A stretch of DNA of 48,466 nucleotides. Source: an uncultured bacterium. GTDB lineage: Bacteria > Bacillota_I > Bacilli_A > RF39 > UBA660. The stretch lies in NCBI GenBank assembly GCA_947646655.1, contig CANSHI010000011.1:1-48466 (forward strand). The letters run 5' to 3'. The notes under the pieces are model-generated. The model was not told where the DNA came from and ran no database searches. It saw only the letters and a program-made list of their open reading frames with translations. Positions 17,901 through 24,743 of this stretch are shown piece by piece. Position 1 is the first letter of the stretch. Every line of letters starts with the position of its first letter. The position numbers were made by a program, and so were the translations under genes.

Positions 17901-19254
17901 TAGATTCATCAGAAGAAGCACAAGTAAACGTATCATTAGATCCTGAGACAATGTTGGCCGATTCAGATTTTCCACCGACATATAATTGTACTTTAGGTGA
18001 ATCGATATAAAGATTTGAAACGGCAATCGTGTAATCTTTTTGTCCGCATTTGCTTCCTGTTATTTTAATGTTTGCTTCGCCTTTAGAAATAGCTTTTATG
18101 TGGAAAGTTTTATCACCATTAGATAAAGTTAAAGAATCTACTAAATCTGTTTCATTATCTTTATAAAGTTTTAGAACTCCAGGATTGTTACTGGTGATAG
18201 TGACTGATTCATTTCCTCCATACGTTATATTAAAGGTTTCTTTGTTGCCGAGTAGAAGACCGTTTGGAACATTTTTATCGAGTTGTAATTTGAATATCGT
18301 TCGCGCAATTTCGTAGGAGGCATTTCCGTTTTCTTCTTTGACGAGAACTTTTGTATCTCCCGTTTTATCGAGGGCTTTTAAAATGATGGATGTATTATTT
18401 TTAAGTGTGGTTTCGATAGCTTCAGAATCGTTTTCAATTTTAATAGCTCCCATGTTAGTTCCATGAATATTTAGTTCTTCTGTACTACCCGATTCTAGGC
18501 ATGTCGTAGTTGTAGTCGACTCGTCCACAGTGATAGAAGTTGGATAAACTTTTAAAGTATATGATTGTGACAATTTTTCTTCTGTATTTAATTTACCTAT
18601 CAGCTCAACTTTTACGGTCTCAAATTCACTTGTAAAATTTTCTTGTCTATTAATATTAAGCTTTAAATTAGTTCCTTCTATTTTACAAGATACTAAGCTT
18701 TCATTATCGCTTTTACACTCAAAGCTTTCGAATTTTCCAGTTTTAAGTATTTTTACGTATATAGGGTTTCCCCCATTATATCCAGTTCCGCTTCCAGGAC
18801 TTAAAGTAAGGGATGCTCCTGTTGTAACATTGATATCTCTACATTGGGGTATTTCGTCTCTTTCTAAATATTTAGCATATACATTTACTTTTGATGGATC
18901 ATAACAAAGTAGAAGATTGCCATTAAAGGGAGCGTTTGTACGTGGGTCTATGATATCATAATTTTCATCGGGTGTGATGTATTCTTTTACAACTAAGTCT
19001 CTAATATTTATTACGCATTTATTGTTTAAATATTCTTCATCGGAATCTTTAATGCAGTCTTGATAATCGTTTATAAGTGCATTGCCATATTTTTCAGCAG
19101 CTGTTTCTAGTGATCTTATTTTGGAATCGTGAAGTGATATCTTTGATTTATCTGACATGTCTACAATATTAGGTATTACTAAAATGAGAATAATCGATAT
19201 AAGAACAATAATTGCTATTAATTCTGGCATTGTAAAACCATGTTTATTTTTCAA
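14947..19254 (-). CDS. Giant prepilin-like protein with Ig-like and BspA-type LRR regions (operon II copy)
   Basis: I choose the TTG at 19254 (AGGTGAT at good spacing), which gives MKNKHG|FTMPELI with Glu+5; the frame can also start at a GTG at 19263. The product is ~1435 aa. After the pilin helix and a ~100-residue head come Ig-like repeats with paired Cys to about residue 830, then a short domain containing WYIGKNDPTD (cf. WSIGKNKEDS in the operon I copy), then BspA/LRR_5-type repeats (about 950-1390) such as HIPASVTKIGARAF. It is collinear with the 1415-aa protein at 4204-8451, so the two are ancient paralogues, clearly diverged. Likely a surface adhesin; use of a pilus machine is inferred. 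Confidence 0.87.
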   Translation of the reverse strand: MKNKHGFTMPELIAIIVLISIILILVIPNIVDMSDKSKISLHDSKIRSLETAAEKYGNALINDYQDCIKDSDEEYLNNKCVINIRDLVVKEYITPDENYDIIDPRTNAPFNGNLLLCYDPSKVNVYAKYLERDEIPQCRDINVTTGASLTLSPGSGTGYNGGNPIYVKILKTGKFESFECKSDNESLVSCKIEGTNLKLNINRQENFTSEFETVKVELIGKLNTEEKLSQSYTLKVYPTSITVDESTTTTTCLESGSTEELNIHGTNMGAIKIENDSEAIETTLKNNTSIILKALDKTGDTKVLVKEENGNASYEIARTIFKLQLDKNVPNGLLLGNKETFNITYGGNESVTITSNNPGVLKLYKDNETDLVDSLTLSNGDKTFHIKAISKGEANIKITGSKCGQKDYTIAVSNLYIDSPKVQLYVGGKSESANIVSGSNDTFTCASSDESIVKCEIENSNLKIIPGIKEGLGKITVYGASGGYDELEVETKNTSIKLLNDNSKEIVRICSDKETGPTESITISGTNMGTVSVEEISDPNLLSATITGNKLVPFNKNITSLDNLDSKYVLGTNTGISKVKVKESNGNKTASFDYNIFDLKTASGESRYEVTKGDTIQVKIKSSATGPIRAISNDENVASITVNNPGYSFDVNAQNESTITIEGKKTGSTTITVTGAYCGSLTFSVEVVGQEYFLNLELGTYSKGFTNIEAGKVTCNTEGTSDSCEITFPEIITSPEFVVKGFSKTKDAKVAEYTSGDKITVSSSNSGTTYYANSVDEVKPRCVFTDDMSSVKLNKTEYYKIVCEEAGSGAAKHITKDSFTISDPSVAEVTDVQGPEEILDSESRVLGYSYKVGIKGKSMIGNFDFTLKADQLVDKFGNGNDEIKESSIIAAEYKAITKWYIGKNDPTDIIAVLYFNKNLPPEITENDSKDMYTLILYGSGETKDYSSLEYYNIPWVNNGYQSFITNVIVEEGITSLGDRLLQNLPKMNRITLPSTIEKFGEESMRQNVSLKSITIPPLIENIPKNTFEGCKNLEYLELNEGLKTIGETAFLNHGLKSLHIPASVTKIGARAFEASSENMQLEILEFAKGIQLENIESDTFSNHRLKKLQIPASVKFIGIGAFSQYSIDDNTLRELTFEENSSVSHIFDEAFLFCEFSHLELPSTLVSIGSNTFNVRPEISTFTVGPNIETLGSSFIYGDNLREILVDPNNAYFASDNGVLYNKAMTTLIKYPDAYYATHDNYSIKEGTKKIEEMAFGGTIRRSNDITFTLNLPSSLDDINYDTNFIGSFISEFVVNSSNQNYASIDGILYSKDLKTAYKLPLFYKKEKYTLPETTEVIAMYFAFANMSLKELTIPSSVKGISSLAFYTDPDLALSIINLDSSEDLGLGESALDIVRLTPTKTLSRTINVNSETLKTRLESLYSNDDIKLELKRGT

Positions 19255-19309
19255 AAATATCACCTATTTTCTTTAAAAATTATAATATATTTTGCGTTTA
19301 AAAACAAGA

Positions 19310-19918
19310 TTATTCACCTAAAAGTGCATAGATGTTTATATCATATTTGGTACCACTTTTATTGGCAATGGGAATTTTTATTTCAACTGCTTTATGACCA
19401 AGTGTGGAAGCCTCATTTTCAGGCATTTCGTCGATGTGAATATATCTCGTACTGTCGAGCATTGCATCGGATGGGATTTCTCTTGCTATATTGGTAATTT
19501 TTTCATTTGCTATTAAATCGGTAGCTTTATAATAAAGAGGAGGATTTTCATATTTGGTATTATAAGAATAGTTTATAAAATATTTTAATGTTCCATCTTT
19601 AGATTCTGGATATATTTCTAAAACTTTTTCGATATGTCCAGATAGTTTAGTCGGTCTATAAGCATTAAATGTTAGTAAGTAAGCTGCATGGTTATCTACT
19701 GTTTCAATCTCTTTAATATTTTTCAAACCATATCTATTTATATCGGCGGATACAGAGTCGATAACGTTTGAAACGATTAAATCGTATTCGGCTTCCATTT
19801 TACTCTGATTATAAGTTGTACGAATGAGCAAAAATAAATTTAATAAAAAAATCAAAACAATCGATATGAGTGCTAAGGAAACGATTATTTCGATTAATGT
19901 CATACCTTTTTTATTCAT
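19310..19918 (-). CDS. Prepilin-like protein (PulJ/GspJ-like size and order)
   Basis: The 202-aa product begins MNKKG|MTLIEII, with Glu+5, and has a hydrophobic helix to about residue 28. It is the operon II counterpart of the 183-aa protein at 8475-9026, sharing 'LISIVLIFL', 'TYNQSK' and 'FNAYRPTKLSGHIEKVL'. It ends with 'IPIANKSGTKYDINIYALL', matching 'IPISDKSYNKYDIHIYGIL' in the paralogue. The gene follows the preceding prepilin by 1 nt. It is likely a minor pseudopilin that connects the tip to the large adhesin subunits; that role is inferred from type II secretion GspJ analogy. Confidence 0.82.
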   Translation of the reverse strand: MNKKGMTLIEIIVSLALISIVLIFLLNLFLLIRTTYNQSKMEAEYDLIVSNVIDSVSADINRYGLKNIKEIETVDNHAAYLLTFNAYRPTKLSGHIEKVLEIYPESKDGTLKYFINYSYNTKYENPPLYYKATDLIANEKITNIAREIPSDAMLDSTRYIHIDEMPENEASTLGHKAVEIKIPIANKSGTKYDINIYALLGE

Positions 19919-19919
19919 T

Positions 19920-20441
19920 TTAATCTCTCGACCCCAATCTTAGTGATGCATATTCATACTCGGTGGATAATTCGTCATTTTCAGGTTTATACATGACTAT
20001 AAGTCTATAAATAGGTCCTTTATTGACAGCATCTAATAATTTAATGTAATTTTGAGTTGTAGCTTCTAATGCTAAAACTTGTTCGTTTCTTTCGTCGATA
20101 TCCCAAAGAGTGAAATAAATAGAGTTTACTTTCATGAACTCAAAAAGTTCATGCCCTTTAGTTGATGAATCACTGCAATTTGGACTGCTGGCAAGAGTAT
20201 TACTGCAATATACAATTACAGAATCACTGCCAACAAGTTCCATAATTTCTTCTTCACTTTCTATGTAAGTTCTAAGTAGTTCAGTTTTACTAATGTACTC
20301 TGTGTTGTCATAAACAGATGAGTTTTTGACACCTACAAGAATTTTGCTATAAGAAGCATAAAGAACGATCAATATAACACATAAAACTGTGATTACAACA
20401 ATCGTTTCTAATAAGACAAAAGCTCTACAATTTTTTTTCAT
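19920..20441 (-). CDS. Prepilin-like minor pilin with Ala at the -1 position
   Basis: The ATG at 20441 gives 173 aa starting MKKNCRA|FVLLETI, Glu+5, and a hydrophobic helix to about residue 30. An in-frame GTG 9 nt upstream is possible, but the ATG overlaps the upstream stop as ATGA and has GGAG at good spacing. The residue before the expected cut is Ala, not the usual Gly; prepilin peptidases usually prefer Gly and sometimes accept Ala. The head carries a 'CSNTLASSPNC' loop that matches the Cys loop of the paralogue at 9019-9549, and ends with YEYASLRLGSRD. Likely a minor pseudopilin. Confidence 0.8.
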   Translation of the reverse strand: MKKNCRAFVLLETIVVITVLCVILIVLYASYSKILVGVKNSSVYDNTEYISKTELLRTYIESEEEIMELVGSDSVIVYCSNTLASSPNCSDSSTKGHELFEFMKVNSIYFTLWDIDERNEQVLALEATTQNYIKLLDAVNKGPIYRLIVMYKPENDELSTEYEYASLRLGSRD

Positions 20442-21454
20442 ACTCCCCACTCCAAATTACAGTCGATATCATCAGATATATTTTTAAGTGTTAAAAAACC
20501 ATAATATTTGCTAGTATTGTTATCATATTTAATCTCTGTTTTCATATTCGCATCTTCATCACGCCAACTGTCATTTTTTCCTGTGCACTTTAAATATTTA
20601 ATGTTTTTAAAATCTTTTTGCGTAGTGTACATTTTTATTATGACTTCTTCGTTGCGTTCGATATAGTCAGCTTTTAAGTAATTGATCGTGCCATCAAAGT
20701 ATTCGATATTTTCATCTAGCCAATCGGTATGTGGCTCTCTACCTGCATCGTAATGTCCTGTCAAGTCGATAAGCATAGCTTTAGTAAAATGTGCTTCTTT
20801 TGTTTTAGAGGTATCATAAAGTTCATCGCTTATGCCTGTATTTTCGATCGAGAAAATGTTATAAGGACCCGTAGTTTCATTAGATTCAGTATAAGAAAAA
20901 CTAACACGTTTATAAATGTCGTTGTTCGATGGAAGGGAAATTTTAGCACTTGGCGTATTCGACAGTTTTGCTTCTAGCAATTCTGAATAATTAGATGCGT
21001 ATTCGATCGAGAAATAATATTTGTTGCCATATATAGACATGATGTTTTTTTGCAACACGGAAGAAGAAGGAACGGAATTTCTTATTAATAGTCCACTTCT
21101 ATTTTCGTAAAGATTGTTAGGTGTAAATTCTATTTCTCCATTTTTAACCCAGCGAAATTCATCATTTACAAATTCACTATCTTGAATTAAATTGGTTAGA
21201 GTTTGACCTTTTACATCGACTATTTCTTCATTTGTATCTTCGTCATAAACAACTTTAAAATTTTCCGATCCTCTACTAGTCAGTTTAATGTTGAAAGTAT
21301 CTCTATTTTTTTTATCTTCTAAGTCTTCGTTGTATCTCAAAAGGATCGTTTTATTGGCTATGAAATTTCCTATTAAAGCTGCCATAATTGCTATAAAGAC
21401 TAGAAAAAAAGAGTATATAAGCGATGTTGCAATGAAGCCCTTATTATCTTTCAT
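20438..21454 (-). CDS. E5-lacking prepilin-like protein, first gene of pilin operon II
   Basis: The ATG at 21454 gives 338 aa starting MKDNKG|FIATSLIYSF; a TTG 9 nt upstream is in frame but lies inside the AGGGTTG ribosome site region shared with operon I. Position +5 is Ser, as in its paralogue at 9554-10459 and as in GspK/PilX-type tip subunits. Residues ~70-230 form a beta-rich region with 'NLIQDSEF' and 'DWLDENIEYFDGTI', resembling a carbohydrate-binding module, followed by a ~70-residue C-terminal domain with CTGKNDSW. It heads operon II. Tip position and sugar binding are inferred. Confidence 0.8.
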   Translation of the reverse strand: MKDNKGFIATSLIYSFFLVFIAIMAALIGNFIANKTILLRYNEDLEDKKNRDTFNIKLTSRGSENFKVVYDEDTNEEIVDVKGQTLTNLIQDSEFVNDEFRWVKNGEIEFTPNNLYENRSGLLIRNSVPSSSVLQKNIMSIYGNKYYFSIEYASNYSELLEAKLSNTPSAKISLPSNNDIYKRVSFSYTESNETTGPYNIFSIENTGISDELYDTSKTKEAHFTKAMLIDLTGHYDAGREPHTDWLDENIEYFDGTINYLKADYIERNEEVIIKMYTTQKDFKNIKYLKCTGKNDSWRDEDANMKTEIKYDNNTSKYYGFLTLKNISDDIDCNLEWGV

Positions 21455-21478
21455 ATCTTTCAACCCTATTCTTGAAAT

Positions 21479-21507
21479 AGTATATCATAGTTTTGTCTTA
21501 TAGTAAA
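21479..21507 (-). promoter_or_regulatory. Sigma-A-like promoter of pilin operon II
   Basis: On the minus strand TTTACT (21502-21507) is separated by 17 nt from TATACT (21479-21484). The words TTTCATTTTACT and AGAATAGGGTTG flank the core as in operon I (10484-10511), while the spacer sequence differs, so selection appears to hold the elements. Confidence 0.65.
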
Positions 21508-21547
21508 ATGAAATAATTGGAAGTAAAGTAATTTTTTCACAAAAAAA

Positions 21548-21555
21548 TTTGCAAA
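21548..21555. promoter_or_regulatory. TTTGCAAA motif shared upstream of both pilin operons
   Basis: The octamer is itself palindromic and lies about 41 bp upstream of the operon II -35 element and about 50 bp upstream of the sortase -10. Two copies form the ends of the 28-bp palindrome upstream of operon I (10557-10584). Regulator binding is a guess; in DNA this AT-rich an octamer can occur by chance. Confidence 0.3.
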
Positions 21556-21600
21556 GATATGAGGTTTTTTTATTTAACTATACAATATTTTTTTAATTTA

Positions 21601-21609
21601 TGATATTAT
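21601..21609 (+). promoter_or_regulatory. Extended -10 promoter element of the sortase gene
   Basis: TGATATTAT fits an extended -10 (TGn followed by TATTAT), 22 nt before the ATG at 21631, with GAGGG in between. No good -35 is visible at 16-18 nt. It points away from the operon II promoter, so the two genes share a 176-bp divergent control region. Confidence 0.45.
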
Positions 21610-21630
21610 TATAGAGGGACGTGATACTAG

Positions 21631-23259
21631 ATGAAAAAAATCGAATTTATTATCGATTCTGATACTTTAAAAATCGGATTTAAAATAGAAAATAATACTT
21701 TCCGTAATATCGATAATACAAATATTATTTCTCGCGAAGATTTGATTTTTGACTTAAGATATTTTAAAAATAATGTTAAATTAGTAGCAGGTTTTTTGAA
21801 TGTCATGGTGCAAAATGAAGATATTAAGCATGCCATTATTGAGCAAAGTGAGCTGATCATTCCAGGTTTGGAGCTTCTTTCTTATATCCCAAGTATAGTA
21901 GATCTAGTAATTAAACCAGAAGTTCCAATAGATTTCGATATGCACATGGCTATACTTAGAAATGATACTTTAAAAAGGATAAATTGTTATTCGATACCTT
22001 CTTATTTGCTCGAGAGAATAGATACGACTAAAAATGTAAAAATTGTTACAAGGGCAGAAGTGTTTTTTGTCAGTAAGTTTTTAAAAAATAATAAATTAGA
22101 AAGTTATTCTGATGTTTTTTATAAGCGAAGAATAATTGTCGACTATGATTTTAACGAAGAAGATTTTAAAGATTTGGCACAATTTTTATCGATTAATACT
22201 TATTTAAGAGTTATATATTTTGAATATATAAATATGGATTTAGTAAAAAATGTTATTCGCATTTTAAGGGAAAATGATAAAAGAAATGTAGAGATCAATA
22301 TAAAGGGAACGCCTAATAATTTAACTTATTTTAATGAACTAGAAGGTTACGTTAAGAAGAGTAAATATATTAAAAGAAATAAGATTAGATTTAAGATCGA
22401 TTATACTAGAGAATATAAAATGGAAAACTTTTTCAAGCTTATCAATTTCACTACTTTGAAATATATTATGATGGTAGTAATAGTGTCTTGTGTTCTCGGG
22501 TACGGTATAAAAAGTTATGATATACAGATGAGCTCGAATGAAATAGATACTATTAGAGATGATCTCGCTAACCTTTTAGAAGAGTTTGAATACTTAGATG
22601 ATGGCATGGAAGAAGAAGTTCCCGATACACCCCAAGATGAGACTAATCCAACTCCTTCTAAGCCTAAACCTAATTATGTAAGTCCTTATCATAAAAATTA
22701 TTCTAAAGTAATATCTGTTTTAAAAAATACAAATCCTGAGACAGTGGGATGGCTTACTGTTAATAATACTAATGTTTCTTATCCAGTCGTTCAGTCATCT
22801 AATAACAGTTATTATTTGAATCACGATTTTAATAGGAATTCTAATTCTCTAGGTTGGATATATATGGATTATAGAAATAATCCTAATGACTTGAACTCCA
22901 ATACGGTAATATATGGTCATAATCTGCGTAATGGGACGATGTTTGGAAGTTTAAATTCTGTGTTGAAGCCTAATTGGTATACGAATCCTGATAATCAATA
23001 TATTACTTTTAATACTGCCAATGGTGAAATGGAATGGAGAATTTTCTCGATATATACTGTTGCTACTACGAACGATTATTTGTATACGACATTCAATAAT
23101 TCAGTCGAGTTTTTAGATTTTGCAAATAGAATGAAAGATAGAAGTATATATAATTTTGGGGTCGATTTAAAAGAAGATGATAAAATAATTACTTTGTCTA
23201 CTTGTCAAAACAGTGGAAAAAGTAGACTAGCGATACATGCAGTATTAATTAAAAAATAA
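21631..23259 (+). CDS. Class B sortase with a large N-terminal cytoplasmic region
   Basis: The 542-aa product has an N-terminal region of ~270 residues without a signal peptide, one TM helix (about 275-294), an acidic Pro-rich linker (about 305-350), and a C-terminal sortase B-type catalytic domain. Catalytic residues are visible: His430 in VIYGHN, Cys525 in TLSTC and Arg532 in GKSRLAIH. The domain would face outside and join a sorting-signal protein to peptidoglycan or to a pilin subunit. Typical class B sortases are ~230-260 aa; the extra N-terminal region has Leu-rich, LRR-like spacing but I recognise no family. It is divergent from pilin operon II. I see no clear NPQTN- or LPXTG-like C-terminal signal in any complete protein here, so the substrate lies elsewhere or is unusual. 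Confidence 0.85.
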   Translation: MKKIEFIIDSDTLKIGFKIENNTFRNIDNTNIISREDLIFDLRYFKNNVKLVAGFLNVMVQNEDIKHAIIEQSELIIPGLELLSYIPSIVDLVIKPEVPIDFDMHMAILRNDTLKRINCYSIPSYLLERIDTTKNVKIVTRAEVFFVSKFLKNNKLESYSDVFYKRRIIVDYDFNEEDFKDLAQFLSINTYLRVIYFEYINMDLVKNVIRILRENDKRNVEINIKGTPNNLTYFNELEGYVKKSKYIKRNKIRFKIDYTREYKMENFFKLINFTTLKYIMMVVIVSCVLGYGIKSYDIQMSSNEIDTIRDDLANLLEEFEYLDDGMEEEVPDTPQDETNPTPSKPKPNYVSPYHKNYSKVISVLKNTNPETVGWLTVNNTNVSYPVVQSSNNSYYLNHDFNRNSNSLGWIYMDYRNNPNDLNSNTVIYGHNLRNGTMFGSLNSVLKPNWYTNPDNQYITFNTANGEMEWRIFSIYTVATTNDYLYTTFNNSVEFLDFANRMKDRSIYNFGVDLKEDDKIITLSTCQNSGKSRLAIHAVLIKK

Positions 23260-23264
23260 AAAAG

Positions 23265-23292
23265 ACTTAATCTCAATATGATTAAGTTTTTT
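23265..23292. terminator. Bidirectional intrinsic terminator between sortase and transglutaminase genes
   Basis: An 8-bp stem (ACTTAATC at 23265-23272, GATTAAGT at 23280-23287) with a 7-nt loop is followed by a T run on the plus strand and, read the other way, by TCTTTTTTATTTTTT. It can serve both convergent genes. Confidence 0.8.
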
Positions 23293-23293
23293 T

Positions 23294-24337
23294 CTATGGT
23301 ATTTCAGCGCTTTCGTCTTGCCACCAATAGATCGGATCATTTTTTGATTCGTCTATTTTATCTTTATAAGTGTATTTTCCTTCTAATCCTGAATATTTTT
23401 GACCTTCAGCTCTAGGTAGTAGAGTCGATTCTTTAGCACGTGTATGAGATTTTTCGAAGTCTACATCAGGTACGTTGAAAAATGCATACGTTAGTTTTTC
23501 AGAGTCATCCCACGTAAGGTCGACATTATAAAATTCACCATCGAGTTTAACGATATTCCAGGCGTGTTCCCCTTCTGCACTTCCAAATATGTAGTAAGTA
23601 GGAATTCCTAAATTAGTCATAATGTATTGGAAAGCTCTAGAATAACCAGCACACACTGTTTTTCCTGTGACAAGTGCACTGTAGGCACTTTGATTATTGG
23701 ATTCATCGACATCATAAGATGCTAAGGCTATGATTGTATCGTGGACATATTTTTCTTTTTCGTAGTTACTTTTTAGATTTTGAGCATTAGAAATAATCAT
23801 ATTGGCATTTTTGACAAAGGCAGTTCTTGCCTCTTCAATGTTGTTAAAAGTATTATTAAAACTTAAGATGATTTGAACACATTTATTTTCCGAATTATAT
23901 TTGTAGGAATATGTCGTGTCGACCCAAAAAAGCTCAGGATGATCATTGTAGACAGCTTCGATAGCTCGACTAGCTTCTTCTACTGAAACAGCAACACTCG
24001 GCAGAAAAGTAGTTTCATACTTTGTAGCATTGGCATAAACTTGTTTATACACCGTTTGCTCATTTTCACTAAGTAATCCGAAGTAGGGATAAAACTCCGT
24101 GTCAAAGTTATAACCATCTCCTTTTATTCCTGAGTCCTCTAAATCGCTGACGTCGTCTTCAACTAGACTGCCGTCCCCTTCAGGAGTTAAGAGATCACTT
24201 TTGTTTATAATGTTTATGGTACCATCGAAAAGTTTGTTAAATCCATTTATTACTTCATCAAAGTTTTTATAAGTAAAAAATCCTAGGTATAATAAAAGGG
24301 AGAATATTATGATGTTTGGTAGAAAAGATTTTTTTAT
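23294..24337 (-). CDS. Secreted or membrane-anchored transglutaminase-like protein, irregular start
   Basis: The catalytic core is clear: Cys in TVCAGYSRAF, His in GEHAWN and Asp in YNVDLTWDD form the Cys-His-Asp triad of transglutaminase/protease-like domains. The first standard start in frame is a GTG at 24052 (252 aa), but the open frame continues upstream without a stop for 95 more codons and encodes a basic start, a hydrophobic helix (LPNIIIFSLLLYLG) and an acidic linker. There is no ATG, GTG or TTG in that stretch. Either translation starts at ATA (24335-24337), 7 nt after GAGGTG, or a GTG at 24347 is joined by a one-base shift in a run of seven A. The upstream part is probably real. 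Substrate unknown; wall or surface protein processing is plausible. Confidence 0.75.
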   Translation of the reverse strand: MKKSFLPNIIIFSLLLYLGFFTYKNFDEVINGFNKLFDGTINIINKSDLLTPEGDGSLVEDDVSDLEDSGIKGDGYNFDTEFYPYFGLLSENEQTVYKQVYANATKYETTFLPSVAVSVEEASRAIEAVYNDHPELFWVDTTYSYKYNSENKCVQIILSFNNTFNNIEEARTAFVKNANMIISNAQNLKSNYEKEKYVHDTIIALASYDVDESNNQSAYSALVTGKTVCAGYSRAFQYIMTNLGIPTYYIFGSAEGEHAWNIVKLDGEFYNVDLTWDDSEKLTYAFFNVPDVDFEKSHTRAKESTLLPRAEGQKYSGLEGKYTYKDKIDESKNDPIYWWQDESAEIP

Positions 24338-24358
24338 AGGGCTTCACCTCGTATTAAT

Positions 24359-24364
24359 ATTATA
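24359..24364 (-). promoter_or_regulatory. -10 element of the transglutaminase gene
   Basis: A perfect TATAAT on the minus strand, with a poor -35 (TTTAAA at 16 nt). A start of transcription near 24352 would leave almost no leader, so the GAGGTG at 24345-24350 would serve as ribosome site for the ATA start, or the GTG would be leaderless. Confidence 0.5.
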
Positions 24365-24425
24365 CGTTATTTTATTTACTTTTAAAATTATTTTTGAGAA
24401 ATTTATTAAATTTGACACTTATAAA

Positions 24426-24459
24426 AAACTGTTAATAAAGATCATTTTATTAACAGTTT
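24426..24459 (-). terminator. Intrinsic terminator of the ppdK-smr operon
   Basis: A perfect 14-bp stem (24426-24439 with 24446-24459) and a 6-nt loop, followed on the minus strand by TTTTTTAT. It lies 2 nt after the smr stop codon. Confidence 0.85.
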
Positions 24460-24461
24460 AA

Positions 24462-24743
24462 TCAGTTTCTTTGAATAATTAGTTCCACTATAGTTACGCC
24501 ATCGTTGGAGCCATAAGTACTAAATCTTTTTACATATGGACATTTCCGTAAAATTTCATGGGTTTCTTTTCTTAAAATTCCGCCGTGTCGACCATGAACT
24601 ATTTGAATTTTTTCTTTTCCCATTTTAATGTTAATATTTATAAAATCGAGTATGAGAAAGCGAATCGTATCTCTCGTTTCACCATGCAAATCAAGTTTTG
24701 GTAAAATATTTAAAAAGGGATCTTCAAAATGCTTAATAATCAT
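24462..24743 (-). CDS. Stand-alone Smr-domain protein
   Basis: The 93-aa product is essentially one Smr (small MutS-related) domain: LDLHG at about residues 17-21 and VHGRHGG at about 49-55, followed by the DGVTIVEL strand. Smr domains act as nucleic-acid nucleases or binding modules, and stand-alone bacterial versions have been linked to mRNA cleavage or to mismatch repair and recombination control. The N-terminus is short and there is no MutS part. It overlaps the end of ppdK by 11 nt and has little ribosome site of its own, so it is likely translated by coupling. The link to pyruvate phosphate dikinase is not functionally obvious. Confidence 0.85.
   Translation of the reverse strand: MIIKHFEDPFLNILPKLDLHGETRDTIRFLILDFININIKMGKEKIQIVHGRHGGILRKETHEILRKCPYVKRFSTYGSNDGVTIVELIIQRN

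Noticed and set aside
106..21454. Complete type IV pilus or competence operon
   Set aside because: Only prepilin-like and accessory genes are present; no ATPase, platform or peptidase gene was found in any frame.
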